From the IMG/VR virus record IMGVR_UViG_3300027712_000138, positions 1 to 25,267 of that record: a DNA stretch of 25,267 bases. One strand, given 5' to 3'. Positions 11,823 to 19,368 of the stretch are shown here, one piece after another (position 1 is the first letter of the stretch; every line of letters begins with the position of its first letter). This DNA is from a virus. Below the pieces are notes generated by a model. The model did not search any database and had not been told where the DNA came from. It worked only from the letters and a program-made list of their open reading frames with translations. The position numbers and the translations under genes were made by a program.

Positions 11823-12149
11823 TCAGTCGTTGGCGATGAGGTACTCGATGACCTCGGGGTTGTCCCGAAGGCACGCCAACAGGGGGCCGGTCATCGCGGC
11901 GACAGCTGCTTCTTCTTGGTCATCGTCCAGGTGTGGATCGCTGGAGCGGATGCAGGCGTGCAGGATTTCATGGAGCAGGGTCGCGCGCGCGTAGTCTTCG
12001 GCCTTACCAGGGTCGACGGCGATGGTCATGGACTCCAGGTCGCAGGCCCCGCAGGCGTCCCCGTTGGGGTGCAGGCTGAGCACCACTTGGCGTGACCACT
12101 TCACGCGCCACAGGTAGGGGCTGATCTTGACGGTTTTGGGTCGGATCAT
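11823..12149 (-). CDS. HEXXH zinc metallopeptidase-like protein (108 aa)
   Basis: A short protein with the zinc-protease motif HEILH near residues 73-77 (ATLLHEILHACI), the two His and the Glu all present. It opens with a beta-rich region (VKISPYLWRVKWSRQVVLSL) and a GDACGACD segment, and ends in an acidic helix. Similar small phage proteins resemble ImmA/SprT-type metallopeptidases. The substrate is unknown; ImmA-type enzymes cleave repressors, but that is only a family analogy. ATG 12149 has AGGAG six bases upstream and overlaps the upstream stop as ATGA. It is the last gene of the late operon. Confidence 0.75.
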   Translation of the reverse strand: MIRPKTVKISPYLWRVKWSRQVVLSLHPNGDACGACDLESMTIAVDPGKAEDYARATLLHEILHACIRSSDPHLDDDQEEAAVAAMTGPLLACLRDNPEVIEYLIAND

Positions 12150-12931
12150 CGAGCGCTCCTGGTCACCGTGGTGGTCAGTGATCGGCTGGCCCGTGACCAC
12201 GCGCCACAGGCCACGCACTTGAGCCTTGCGTAGGTGGAGGTGGTGGTGCTGGCGGTGCCGTCAGCGATCAACTCAGTGCCCCCACAGCGGAAGCAGGAGC
12301 CCGCCTGGCCGGTGTAGATGCCGTGGTGTGGGTGGCTGGAGATGTAAGCCCCGAGCCGGTCGTAGAGGGCCTCACACAGGACGACGTCGGCCTTGCAGTA
12401 GCGCTTCATTTTGGCGCACGCCTTGGGGTCGCCGGCCATGACTTTCGTCCACAGCTCATGCCCCTCGTGGTGGACTTTGTTGCCAAGGCCAAGCTGCTGG
12501 CACACGTGGTCGAGCTTGTTGGATGCGAAGCGGAACTGCTGGCGGATCGCCTTCAGGGTGCAGACCGTCTTGAACGGTGAGGGTGGTGTCAGGCCAGCGA
12601 GGAGGAACTCGCGCTGGAGATGTTTGATGTCGAAGGTGGCATTGTGGGCGACGATGACGTCGGCCTCGTTGAACAGGTGCCAGGCGGCCTCGATCATGGC
12701 TTCATGCCCGTGCTCATCTTCGGAGAAGAACAGCACCTTCTTGGAGCCGTGCCACTTCGCCGCGAAGCACAGCACCCGCGAGACTTCGTGGACTTGGTTC
12801 AGGCCGACCCGAAGCGATGGCGCGTTCAGCTGCCACACGTCCACGCGGTTCGGGCTGCACTCGATGTCGAGGGTGAGGATGCGCGCGCGGGTCTTCGGTG
12901 GCCCCTTGCGTGCCTCTTCGGCGATACTCAC
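12146..12931 (-). CDS. DnaQ/RNase H-fold 3'-5' exonuclease with C-terminal zinc ribbon
   Basis: A 261-residue nuclease. The exonuclease motifs are visible: ILTLDIECSP (Exo I, D-x-E), VIVAHNATFDIKHL (Exo II, NxxxD) and YCKADVVLCEALYDRL (Exo III, D). The layout matches the predicted exonuclease group related to family-B polymerase proofreading domains. The C-terminus carries a zinc ribbon (SCFRCGG, then LKCVACGAW). The GTG start at 12931 overlaps the upstream stop as GTGA; the longer frame from 13012 is not supported. It is unexpectedly downstream of the lysis genes and not in the replication operon. Confidence 0.85.
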   Translation of the reverse strand: MSIAEEARKGPPKTRARILTLDIECSPNRVDVWQLNAPSLRVGLNQVHEVSRVLCFAAKWHGSKKVLFFSEDEHGHEAMIEAAWHLFNEADVIVAHNATFDIKHLQREFLLAGLTPPSPFKTVCTLKAIRQQFRFASNKLDHVCQQLGLGNKVHHEGHELWTKVMAGDPKACAKMKRYCKADVVLCEALYDRLGAYISSHPHHGIYTGQAGSCFRCGGTELIADGTASTTTSTYARLKCVACGAWSRASRSLTTTVTRSAR

Positions 12932-13056
12932 GACGCCCCGATGAGTGCGTCGGTGACGATGCCAACGATGACGTGGGGCAGTGTCGGCAGGGTGTAGTTG
13001 AACTGTGCCCACAGCGCGTGGCAGGCGGCCTCGATTTGTGCATCGGTGAACGTCAT
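12928..13056 (-). CDS. Small hypothetical protein (42 aa)
   Basis: A 42-codon gene from ATG 13056 (ATGA overlap) to TGA 12928 (GTGA overlap with the exonuclease start). The product reads MTFTDAQIEAACHALWAQF then a hydrophobic LPHVIVGIVTDALIGAS. The same frame extends far upstream but that part is a shadow of other genes. The opening (FTDAQIEAACHAL) recurs in small actinophage proteins of unknown role. Confidence 0.7.
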   Translation of the reverse strand: MTFTDAQIEAACHALWAQFNYTLPTLPHVIVGIVTDALIGAS

Positions 13057-13316
13057 GCCGCCCCGCCTTCGTTGACGATGCGCCGGTAGACCTCGACGTA
13101 GCCAGCCAGGTCGTGGATGGAGTCCTCGTCGGTGGGGCTTTGGATCAGGCGCGCGACTTTGACCAAGGCCATCATCATCGCGGCCTGCTCGGGCTTGACT
13201 TCCGTCTGGAGGTAAGCGCTCCACAGGTTCGCGATGCGGGCGTGGTTGACCGCTGGCGAGCCATAACGCTGCCCGCGCGTTGCGAGCAAGTCGTCGATGT
13301 CGGGTTCGTTGATCAC
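13053..13316 (-). CDS. DUF6378-like small protein (87 aa)
   Basis: The sequence matches a conserved phage family: LLATRGQRYGSPAVNHARIA, NLWSAYLQTEVKPEQAAMMM, ALVKVARL and DEDSIHDLAGYVEVYRR. The fold is all-helical and no enzyme activity is assigned; the E/D-rich helices recall MazG/dUTPase-like all-alpha proteins, a weak analogy. GTG 13316 overlaps the upstream stop (GTGA) and has GAGG just upstream, so it is preferred to an ATG at 13343. Confidence 0.75.
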   Translation of the reverse strand: MINEPDIDDLLATRGQRYGSPAVNHARIANLWSAYLQTEVKPEQAAMMMALVKVARLIQSPTDEDSIHDLAGYVEVYRRIVNEGGAA

Positions 13317-13561
13317 AGCACACCTCGACGCTGACAAGCGCACCCGCCACGGCGGTGAGTGTTGACCGTGTAGTTGGCGATCGGGTACCCGTTTTCGGTG
13401 AGAAGGTCGGCGATCGCCACCGAACCCCAGCGCGAGTCGGTGAGCATCGCCCGCAACGCATCGCCCTCGACGCTGTCCAAGGTGGACAAGATCAGGGCGA
13501 TGGTGCAGGTGGCGCCTCGCTTACGTGGTGGGCCTTGCTTGAGTGCTTTGCTGATGTTCAC
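13313..13561 (-). CDS. Small HTH-like regulatory protein (82 aa)
   Basis: A basic N-terminus (KALKQGPPRKRGA) is followed by helices fitting a DNA-binding fold: CTIALILSTLDSVEGDALRA, MLTDSRWGSVAIADLLTENG, then YPIANYTVNTHRRGGCAC. The end, with recognition-helix-like YTVNTHRRG, is typical of short actinophage HTH proteins. The start is GTG 13561 with AAGGGG six bases ahead. A role in late gene control is possible. Confidence 0.72.
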   Translation of the reverse strand: MNISKALKQGPPRKRGATCTIALILSTLDSVEGDALRAMLTDSRWGSVAIADLLTENGYPIANYTVNTHRRGGCACQRRGVL

Positions 13562-13587
13562 GGAATCCCCTTCCGTTTGCAGGATTA

Positions 13588-13983
13588 CTACTTGGTCTTT
13601 GCCACGGGCAAGGCAATGGAGCCTTGGTGGTCAGTCCAGCCGGCGTACTTCAGGCGCCACTTCTTCTCGATCGTGGCGATGGTGACTAGGTCAACGCGAC
13701 CAGCGCGCAAGATGTCGGTGGAGTAGATGCGGCCACCGCCGGCGCTGAAAGTGGCGTGACCGTATTGACCGCCGAGGAAGTACACGAGCGCGCCAGCCGG
13801 TGGGTAGCGGTCGTGAAACTGGTGCTTCGGGTTTTGCGCAAGCCATGCGGCCTTTGCCGATGGATAGCCTGGGTTGATGTCCCAGCACGAGCGGGCGAAC
13901 TTTTGGCACAGGCCAGACCAGCGGGCAACTCCTCGGCGGCGCTCGTTCTCAGCGAAGGCCAAGGCTTGAGGCAGCGTCCTCAT
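13588..13983 (-). CDS. Endolysin-like CHAP/NlpC-type peptidase (131 aa)
   Basis: A compact cell-wall hydrolase following the holin. It has the Cys-His pattern of CHAP/NlpC-P60 peptidases: WSGLCQKFARSCW with nucleophile C26, PPAGALVYFLGG, then YGHATFSAGG with H76 and RIYSTDILRAG with D90 as candidate third residue. No cell-wall binding domain follows, so the whole protein is a single catalytic domain, short for an endolysin. It might work together with the early-operon transglycosylase. ATG 13983 overlaps the holin stop as ATGA. Confidence 0.8.
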   Translation of the reverse strand: MRTLPQALAFAENERRRGVARWSGLCQKFARSCWDINPGYPSAKAAWLAQNPKHQFHDRYPPAGALVYFLGGQYGHATFSAGGGRIYSTDILRAGRVDLVTIATIEKKWRLKYAGWTDHQGSIALPVAKTK

Positions 13984-14234
13984 GACTCAGAGTCGCCGGC
14001 AGTGTCGGGGAAAGTGTTCGAGGTTGAAGCTGAGCCCACGCCGTATTGCGCGGTGAAGGGTGTGATGTAGGTGGCGAAGACGGCGATGAGCGCGCCAGCC
14101 ACTGGCACCAAAGCCGTGGGCACGTGCGCGAGGACGACGTCCTGGTTGGCCAAGGCGGCGGTGATGACTGCGCCCACGAGTATGAGCACGAAGTGGCGAA
14201 GCGCGGGCGATAGTGAGTCCAAGATTCCGGACAT
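13980..14234 (-). CDS. Holin (84 aa, two membrane segments)
   Basis: Start ATG 14234 follows a strong GGAG ribosome site. Two membrane helices are clear, about residues 12-30 (LRHFVLILVGAVITAALA) and 40-60 (TALVPVAGALIAVFATYI), with a polar Ser/Thr/Asp-rich tail. The position directly ahead of the endolysin gene, with an ATGA overlap, makes holin the natural assignment. A longer frame from 14309 exists, but it runs through the upstream RNA structure and lacks a ribosome site. Confidence 0.83.
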   Translation of the reverse strand: MSGILDSLSPALRHFVLILVGAVITAALANQDVVLAHVPTALVPVAGALIAVFATYITPFTAQYGVGSASTSNTFPDTAGDSES

Positions 14235-14285
14235 GGTGATCTCCTTCTTATTGGTGGTGCGTTGAGGTGCTTCTTGCACGTTGAA

Positions 14286-14373
14286 GGTGGGCAGGCATAG
14301 ATCGCGCAACTCGGCGCGGAAGGGGTATCGCGGGTGGCGATCCGGCTACCGGAGGGCCTTTTGCCTGCCCACC
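14286..14373 (-). ncRNA. Structured RNA candidate upstream of the holin
   Basis: A perfect 12-bp closing stem (GGTGGGCAGGCA / TGCCTGCCCACC, 14362-14373 and 14286-14297) encloses about 64 nt that hold three further hairpins: TCCGG/CCGGA (14341-14353), ATCGC/GCGAT (14327-14341) and CGCGC/GCGCG (14303-14318). The first two share one base. The element ends about 50 nt before the holin start. It has no open reading frame. It may be a 5' leader that controls lysis genes, a processing site, or an independent small RNA. The plus strand would fold equally well. Confidence 0.65.
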
Positions 14374-14376
14374 GGT

Positions 14377-14688
14377 CTAGGGGTGGGACTCGTCAAGCAA
14401 GTCGAGGATGTGAACTTGGCGCTCCTCGATGCGCTGAACCCGCTGGCATAAGTCGGCCAGCAGCTCGTCTCGTTTGATGGAGGCGGTGATGGAGTCACGC
14501 CATCGGGTGGTCAGCCGCCCGATGCCGAAGCCGATGGAGCCAAGACCGACGAGCAAGGTGACCACGAAGGTCAAAGTGTTCGAGACGTTGTCGGTGGTGA
14601 AGATGATCGCGGTGATCACGGGCGCGCCACTAGCGAGCGCGCCGGCCACTGATAGGGCGATGGTGGCTTCGCCTTTGTCGTTGCTCAT
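14377..14688 (-). CDS. Membrane protein with coiled-coil tail, possible second holin (103 aa)
   Basis: Two membrane helices (about residues 9-30 and 38-59) followed by a charged helix with heptad-like spacing at 70-99 (KRDELLADLCQRVQRIEERQ, VHILDLL). This form is common among proteins located between minor tail and holin genes of actinophages, some annotated as holin or DUF2746-like. It may be a second holin or an antiholin. ATG 14688 overlaps the stop of the tail gene (TGATG). Confidence 0.7.
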   Translation of the reverse strand: MSNDKGEATIALSVAGALASGAPVITAIIFTTDNVSNTLTFVVTLLVGLGSIGFGIGRLTTRWRDSITASIKRDELLADLCQRVQRIEERQVHILDLLDESHP

Positions 14689-16499
14689 CAGCCGGTCGGG
14701 GATAGATCAAGGGTCAAGGTGTAGTTGTTCACGCTGGCGTTGAGCGCGTAGCCCTCGACGATGGCATCGCGCGTGGTGGCCCCCAACTGGCTGGGCAAGT
14801 TCGTCAACCGGATGCAGTCCAAGGGCACCAAGGAGATCGCCGAACTCTTCGAGACACTGGTCGCGGTCATCAAGTCGACGGTGACTTGACCGATGCGTGG
14901 CTCGGTGCCCAGGCGCGCGGTCAAGCGGTTCATCGGTGGGTCAGTGGCACCGGTCAACGATGTCGAGATGCACGACCACGACTCGGAGATGATGCCCAAG
15001 GTGGCGATCGAGGTGGCGTCCTCGGCGATGTAGGAACCCGCTGGCCCGCTGGCCAGGATGCGGTTTGCGAAGGTGGAGTCGTCAGCGATCAAGGTGCAGT
15101 CACTGAAGCCGTCAAGGTCAGCTAGTGCGTCGAAGGTCAAGGAGTAGGCAGCGCTTCGAGCGGTCGAGCCCCTGAACTTGATCCCCCCAAGGCGGTCGAC
15201 GTAGACCACGCCGCGCTCGGTGTCGGCGATCTCGTTCAGCGCGGTCAAGACGTTCGCCCCGCCAGTGGACTGACCGGTCAAGGTGATCGCTGAGGTGTTG
15301 GCGATGGCGATGCTCGGGGTGCCCGAAGGGTAAAGGCATTTCAGCAGGTTCTGGGTTCGGGTGGTGATGGTGTCGCCGTTGTCGCCCTTGATGATGGCGT
15401 TGTGGATCATTGTGCCGTTGGCCAGCGCGGTGCTGGTCACGCCGATCGTGGACAAGTAGCCGATCACACCGGAGCCGCCCAAGGTGGTCACGCCGAAAGT
15501 GTTGCGCCGACCCGAAGATGAGATCGTCCAGGTGGTCGCGCTTGAGGTTGAGCCTTCGTTGGCCGCGTCGATGTACAGCGTGACGGACTTGCCCGTGGCG
15601 GAGAAGATCAAGGCGAAAGAGTGCCAGCCGTCATCGTTGAAGTTTGAGCTCGTTGAGGTGATCGAGTACGCGGTGCCACTGGCGGGCTGCATCGACAAGT
15701 AGACCTTGCCGTTGGCGCCGTTGATGTAGAGGAAGACGAACTGCCCCAAAGCCGACGACCTGTCCATGTAGTACAAGGTCGAGAAGTGGGAGGTCTTGTC
15801 ACTCGTACGGAAAGCCCCGAAGATGGTGCCACCGGTGGAGATGTCCACCGTCTGGGGAACGTTCACGCCGCAGCCGTTGCTGGAGGTGTCGTCAGCGATA
15901 CCGTGGAAGGAGCCTGAGCCAAAGGGTGGCGCCTCGGTGGCGAACTCCCACTGGCCAGCAGCCCCCACACCGTTGACGCTCAAGGCGCCAGCCGAAGAGT
16001 CACGCCAAGCGGAGAACTGCGCGGTGGTATCTGCGCCAACACTTTGGGCGAGGGGATAGACCACGCCAGTGGTGCCCACGATTTGCTTGCACCGCTCCAC
16101 ACCATAGGCGGCCAAGGGGTTCGTGCCCAAGAACTTCATCGCGTCGGAGGCCACCACCGTGGTCAAGCACTCACCACTTGAGGAAACAGCCGCCGACCAT
16201 GAGTCCACGAAACCGGTGAAGACTTGGACGGAGTCGATGGTCACGCGCACCGGTTGGTTCTTGATCGCCCAGTCGCCGTATCCGGCGAACGCGCTGGATG
16301 AGTTCGCGGGGGTGAAGTTGCCGGTGAAGTTATCCAACACAAAGGAGCAGGTACCCACGCCCGAAGTGTCGAAACGTGTCCCGCGCCCGCGCTTGATTGA
16401 GACGCCCTGGTCAGTCATCAGGTAGGACGAGACGTCAGTCCACAGGGAATAGGTCGGGGTGTAGAACTCGACTTGGATGTTGGGCATCGCCGTGGTCAT
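14688..16499 (-). CDS. Minor tail protein with LamG-type lectin domain (603 aa)
   Basis: A large tail-tip protein. The first 140 residues resemble the N-terminal domain of phage hub proteins (VEFYTPTYSLWTDVSSYL, FVLDNFTGNFTPAN, FTGFVDSW). An inserted jelly-roll covers about residues 145-365: RSSALGQFVFLYINGANGK, DGWHSFALIFSATGKSVTLY, which is the standard LamG/concanavalin pattern and suggests sugar binding. The last 240 residues return to hub-like sequence. The domain could recognise host cell-wall glycans. It follows the tape measure directly; its ATG shares its first base with the preceding stop. Confidence 0.82.
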   Translation of the reverse strand: MTTAMPNIQVEFYTPTYSLWTDVSSYLMTDQGVSIKRGRGTRFDTSGVGTCSFVLDNFTGNFTPANSSSAFAGYGDWAIKNQPVRVTIDSVQVFTGFVDSWSAAVSSSGECLTTVVASDAMKFLGTNPLAAYGVERCKQIVGTTGVVYPLAQSVGADTTAQFSAWRDSSAGALSVNGVGAAGQWEFATEAPPFGSGSFHGIADDTSSNGCGVNVPQTVDISTGGTIFGAFRTSDKTSHFSTLYYMDRSSALGQFVFLYINGANGKVYLSMQPASGTAYSITSTSSNFNDDGWHSFALIFSATGKSVTLYIDAANEGSTSSATTWTISSSGRRNTFGVTTLGGSGVIGYLSTIGVTSTALANGTMIHNAIIKGDNGDTITTRTQNLLKCLYPSGTPSIAIANTSAITLTGQSTGGANVLTALNEIADTERGVVYVDRLGGIKFRGSTARSAAYSLTFDALADLDGFSDCTLIADDSTFANRILASGPAGSYIAEDATSIATLGIISESWSCISTSLTGATDPPMNRLTARLGTEPRIGQVTVDLMTATSVSKSSAISLVPLDCIRLTNLPSQLGATTRDAIVEGYALNASVNNYTLTLDLSPTG

Positions 16500-18163
16500 C
16501 AGGCACCCATGAAAGCAAGCCGGCCACCGCGTCGGTGGTAATCGTTCAGCGCCTTGACCATCGCGCGCGCCATCGCGTCCTCAGTACCTGGCAGGACGTT
16601 CGGGGCGATGTTGATGGTGGTGCCCGATGAGCTGAAAGCGTTGGAGCCACGCAAGGGGACGATGGCCTCGGGGCCAGCCTCACCGATCAGGGCCATCGTC
16701 GGGGACGAAACGATTCCACCGGCAGCCAAGCGTGGGATGTCGGGGAAGATGTCGTCGATGTTGATGCCCTTGCCACCGACCACGGGCACCCAGTCAGGGA
16801 TCGAGATGTGGATGCCGAAGTCGAGCGAGTTCCAGGCGTCGATGAGGAAGTCAATCATGGCGACGAAGCCGGACTTGAAGCCGTTCCACAGTGTCTTCAC
16901 GGCGTTGGTGATCTTGGCCGGCAGCTTCTTGAAGAAGTCGACCAGCGCGTTGAACTTGTCCGTGATCCAGTCGACGGCGATCTTCGCGCCCGCTTTGATC
17001 TTGTCCCAGTTCTTGGCGATGAGGATCACGCCGATCAGGAAGGGAGCAAGCAAGGCCACAAGGATCAAGGGCCAGTTGTGCTTGACCCAGTTCCAGACCT
17101 TCTTGACCGCGTCAAGCACAGCGTGGAAGGCACCGTCGACGATTTTGCGGAACGTCTCGGACTTCTTGTAGGCGATGATGATCGCCGCAACAAGGGCGAC
17201 CACTCCCAGCACGATCCAGGTGATCGGGTTCGCGAGGAAGGAAAGGTTCAGCAAGTTCTGGGCAACCCACCAAGCCATCGTCATGGCGCGCACGACTTGC
17301 ATCACCTTGACGAAGGTGTAAAGCCCGCCCACGAAAACGATGAGGACGCCGGCCAAGATTTGCACGAGGGCCTTGTGAGAGTCCATCCAGCTCACGACCG
17401 CCTTGATCGCTGGCACGACGTTATTGGTCAAGAAGGTGACGAACTTCTCCACGATTGGCAGCAAGTTCTTGCCGATGCTGATCTGCAAGCCCTTGATGGA
17501 CTCGGCCATCTTTCGCTTGTTCAAGGTGGCTTCCTTGACGGCGTCGGCGTCCTTGCTGTTCAAGGTCGTGCCAAGTTTGTCGGACTCTGCGGTGAGGGCC
17601 TTGATGCCAGCCGAGCCCTTGTTCAAGAAGGGCATCATCGACATCCCAGCGCGCCCGAAGAGCTTCAGCGCTAGGGCTGTCTTCTCGGGGCCGGATTGCA
17701 TCTTGGCGAACTTGTCGGAGATTTGCGGGAGCAGTTCAGACATCGGCTTCAGGTGGCCGTTCTGATCCTTCAACGCGATACCCAGCCCCTTGGCGGCCTT
17801 ATCACCGGCAGCCAAGTGCTTGGACAAGATACCCAAAGACTTTGCGCTGGTCTCCGAGTCGATGCCGGTCATGGTGAAAGCGTGACCAAGACGGGAAGCA
17901 TCCTCGATCGAGCCGCCCATGTAGCGCTGCATCGTCAGGGCAGCCCTGCCAGAGGTCTCGAACGCGTCGACAGACTTGGCACCAAAGGCGACCAAGGCAC
18001 CGCCAGCAGCCGCAGCGCCGACCCCACCCAAAGCCCCGCCCAAACCCTTGAGCGAGCCCTTGCCGTCTTGGGCCATGTTCTTAGCGGCCTTGCCAGCGTG
18101 CTCGAACGCCTTGGACAGGCTGACGTCTTGGCCGAAGAGCTTGTATGTCATGGAGTCAGCCAT
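16499..18163 (-). CDS. Tape measure protein (554 aa)
   Basis: The long protein that sets tail length and passes into the cell during DNA injection. Residues 60-240 carry the TP901-type core (SGRAALTMQRYMGGSIEDAS, IGKNLLPIVEKFVTFLT). Three hydrophobic segments lie near 265-290, 312-332 and 364-384. The end has the common C-terminal motif RLAAGGIVSSPTMALIGEAG, PEAIVPL. At 554 residues it is short for the family; at about 0.15 nm per residue a tail near 80 nm would be expected. AAAGGAGAG lies eight bases before ATG 18163. The start overlaps the end of the frameshifted chaperone frame. Confidence 0.93.
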   Translation of the reverse strand: MADSMTYKLFGQDVSLSKAFEHAGKAAKNMAQDGKGSLKGLGGALGGVGAAAAGGALVAFGAKSVDAFETSGRAALTMQRYMGGSIEDASRLGHAFTMTGIDSETSAKSLGILSKHLAAGDKAAKGLGIALKDQNGHLKPMSELLPQISDKFAKMQSGPEKTALALKLFGRAGMSMMPFLNKGSAGIKALTAESDKLGTTLNSKDADAVKEATLNKRKMAESIKGLQISIGKNLLPIVEKFVTFLTNNVVPAIKAVVSWMDSHKALVQILAGVLIVFVGGLYTFVKVMQVVRAMTMAWWVAQNLLNLSFLANPITWIVLGVVALVAAIIIAYKKSETFRKIVDGAFHAVLDAVKKVWNWVKHNWPLILVALLAPFLIGVILIAKNWDKIKAGAKIAVDWITDKFNALVDFFKKLPAKITNAVKTLWNGFKSGFVAMIDFLIDAWNSLDFGIHISIPDWVPVVGGKGINIDDIFPDIPRLAAGGIVSSPTMALIGEAGPEAIVPLRGSNAFSSSGTTINIAPNVLPGTEDAMARAMVKALNDYHRRGGRLAFMGA

Positions 18164-18751
18164 CGCGTTTGCTCTCCTTTATGTAATCGTCGGCAGCTCT
18201 AGCGAAGTAGAGCCACACGTCAGCGGATAAGTCCCACACGTTGAAGGGTGAGATGGAAGGCCACAGGTGGCAGATAGTTGTCAGTCGCTCAAAGACGTGG
18301 GACTCGATGTCATCGAGCACGCCGTAGTTCGAGGTTCGTGTTTTGCGCCCGCCACGAAAGCCGGCGGGGCTTATTTTGGGTCAGCGGAAACCACCGGCTC
18401 GTCGCCCTCTTCTTCAATGAAAGCCAACTCGTCGAGCGGAAAGTCGCACGCTTCCTCAAAGCTCACGCGCTCACCGTTTCGGCGGCGCACTAACCAAACG
18501 AAAGCCCCGAGCGCGATGAGATGCTCGGGGCTGTCGAAGATCGCGGAGGCGGATGACTGCTCAGCGGCAGCGGTTTCCTCAGGTGTGGCGTTATCTGGCG
18601 CGGGTGTGCCAAGGTTAGACAACTCGGACAACTTCGTCTCCAAGTCGCCCAGGCTCATGCCCGTCTGCTTCTTCATTTCCAAGGTGTCAAGCAAGGTGGC
18701 CTTGCCAAGAGAGTCGGCTTCGTACTGCCGACCGGAGATGCTGATCTTCAT
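18156..18751 (-). CDS. Tail assembly chaperone G-T fusion made by -1 frameshift (198 aa)
   Basis: Ribosomes that slip back one base at CCCAAAA (18380-18374) read on past the stop of the upstream frame. The joined product is the 126 residues of the short protein plus 72 more (ISPAGFRGGRKTRTSNYGVL, DDIESHVFERLTTICHLWPS, then FNVWDLSADVWLYFARAADD). The second frame has no start codon of its own and ends at 18156, eight bases inside the tape-measure gene. This is the lambda gpG/gpGT arrangement required for tail assembly. A 6-bp GC hairpin (CCCGCC/GGCGGG) starts five bases after the slippery site. Confidence 0.88.
18348..18380 (-). promoter_or_regulatory. Programmed -1 frameshift signal
   Basis: Slippery heptamer C-CCA-AAA at 18380-18374, directly ahead of the in-frame TAA, a five-base spacer and a hairpin made by CCCGCC (18368-18363) and GGCGGG (18353-18348). 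The open -1 frame that follows runs 72 codons into the tape-measure start. Confidence 0.88.
18371..18751 (-). CDS. Tail assembly chaperone, short form (126 aa)
   Basis: The unshifted product. It opens ISISGRQYEADSLGKATLLD and continues with an acidic, Ala/Glu-rich middle and the helix FDSPEHLIALGAFVWLVRR, then an acidic tail ending VVSADPK just at the slippery site. This size, acidity and place between major tail protein and tape measure are typical of gpG-type chaperones. AAGGGG lies about eleven bases ahead of ATG 18751. Confidence 0.88.
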   Translation of the reverse strand: MKISISGRQYEADSLGKATLLDTLEMKKQTGMSLGDLETKLSELSNLGTPAPDNATPEETAAAEQSSASAIFDSPEHLIALGAFVWLVRRRNGERVSFEEACDFPLDELAFIEEEGDEPVVSADPK

Positions 18752-18774
18752 GATGTGGAACCCCTTCGTAGGTA

Positions 18775-19365
18775 TTACAGCGACAAGGACTTCTTGGCCT
18801 CATCGACAGCGGTGTGGATGGCATCGGTGACGAGCTTGTGGTTCTTCTCAATCACGGAGCCGAAGTAGGGCCGCCCCTTTTGCGGTATCCATTTCTGGGT
18901 ATCGCGCGCGTGCTGAACCATGCCCGAGGCTCGTGCGCTTGACCCCATCGCGCGATACGTTGCCGCGCTTGTTTTGGCCTTGCTGATCTTGCGGTCGAAG
19001 ACTGGATGGCGCCAGCCCTTGGCGCTGTTGTACTTCTTGACGAGCTTCTTCTGGTCGGGTGGCAGGGCCGAGGAGTCCACCTTCACGATGGCCCCGACGT
19101 TCTTGCCAGTGACTGACATCTTCACCCCAACGCCCGAGGCGATCTTCGCGCGAAGACCGCGAGACCTTGGCTTCCGAGCGCCTCGGTGCGGTTGGAGTGG
19201 TGGCTTCTTGACTTCGTACTGAACCTTTAGAACTAACTCCTCGCCGGCCAGTTTGATCTCTTTGCGAAGTTTTGTCTTTAGCTTCGGGGCGAGTTCGGAT
19301 GTCTTGCCGAAGAACTTCACGAAGTCCTTCTCGTCTGCTGACATCTCAACCGGTGGGCGGGCCAT
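18775..19365 (-). CDS. HK97 gp10-like tail completion protein (196 aa)
   Basis: A very basic protein. The C-terminal part has the marks of the HK97 gp10 group: GWRHPVFDRK, then TQKWIPQKGRPYFGSVIEKN and a final helix VTDAIHTAVDEAKKSL. These proteins help join head and tail. The first 60 residues are helical and charged. In most related phages this gene precedes the major tail gene; here it follows it. The start ATG 19365 comes three bases after the major tail stop. Confidence 0.72.
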   Translation of the reverse strand: MARPPVEMSADEKDFVKFFGKTSELAPKLKTKLRKEIKLAGEELVLKVQYEVKKPPLQPHRGARKPRSRGLRAKIASGVGVKMSVTGKNVGAIVKVDSSALPPDQKKLVKKYNSAKGWRHPVFDRKISKAKTSAATYRAMGSSARASGMVQHARDTQKWIPQKGRPYFGSVIEKNHKLVTDAIHTAVDEAKKSLSL

Positions 19366-19368
19366 TAC

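Noticed and set aside
12928-13461. Minus frame of 177 codons
   Set aside because: The upstream part overlaps two better genes; only the last 42 codons from 13056 fit the overlap pattern and ribosome-site context.
16808-17674. Plus-strand 288-codon frame opposite the tape measure gene
   Set aside because: Asp/His/Gly-rich shadow of the tape-measure codons; the opposite frame is a clear tape measure.
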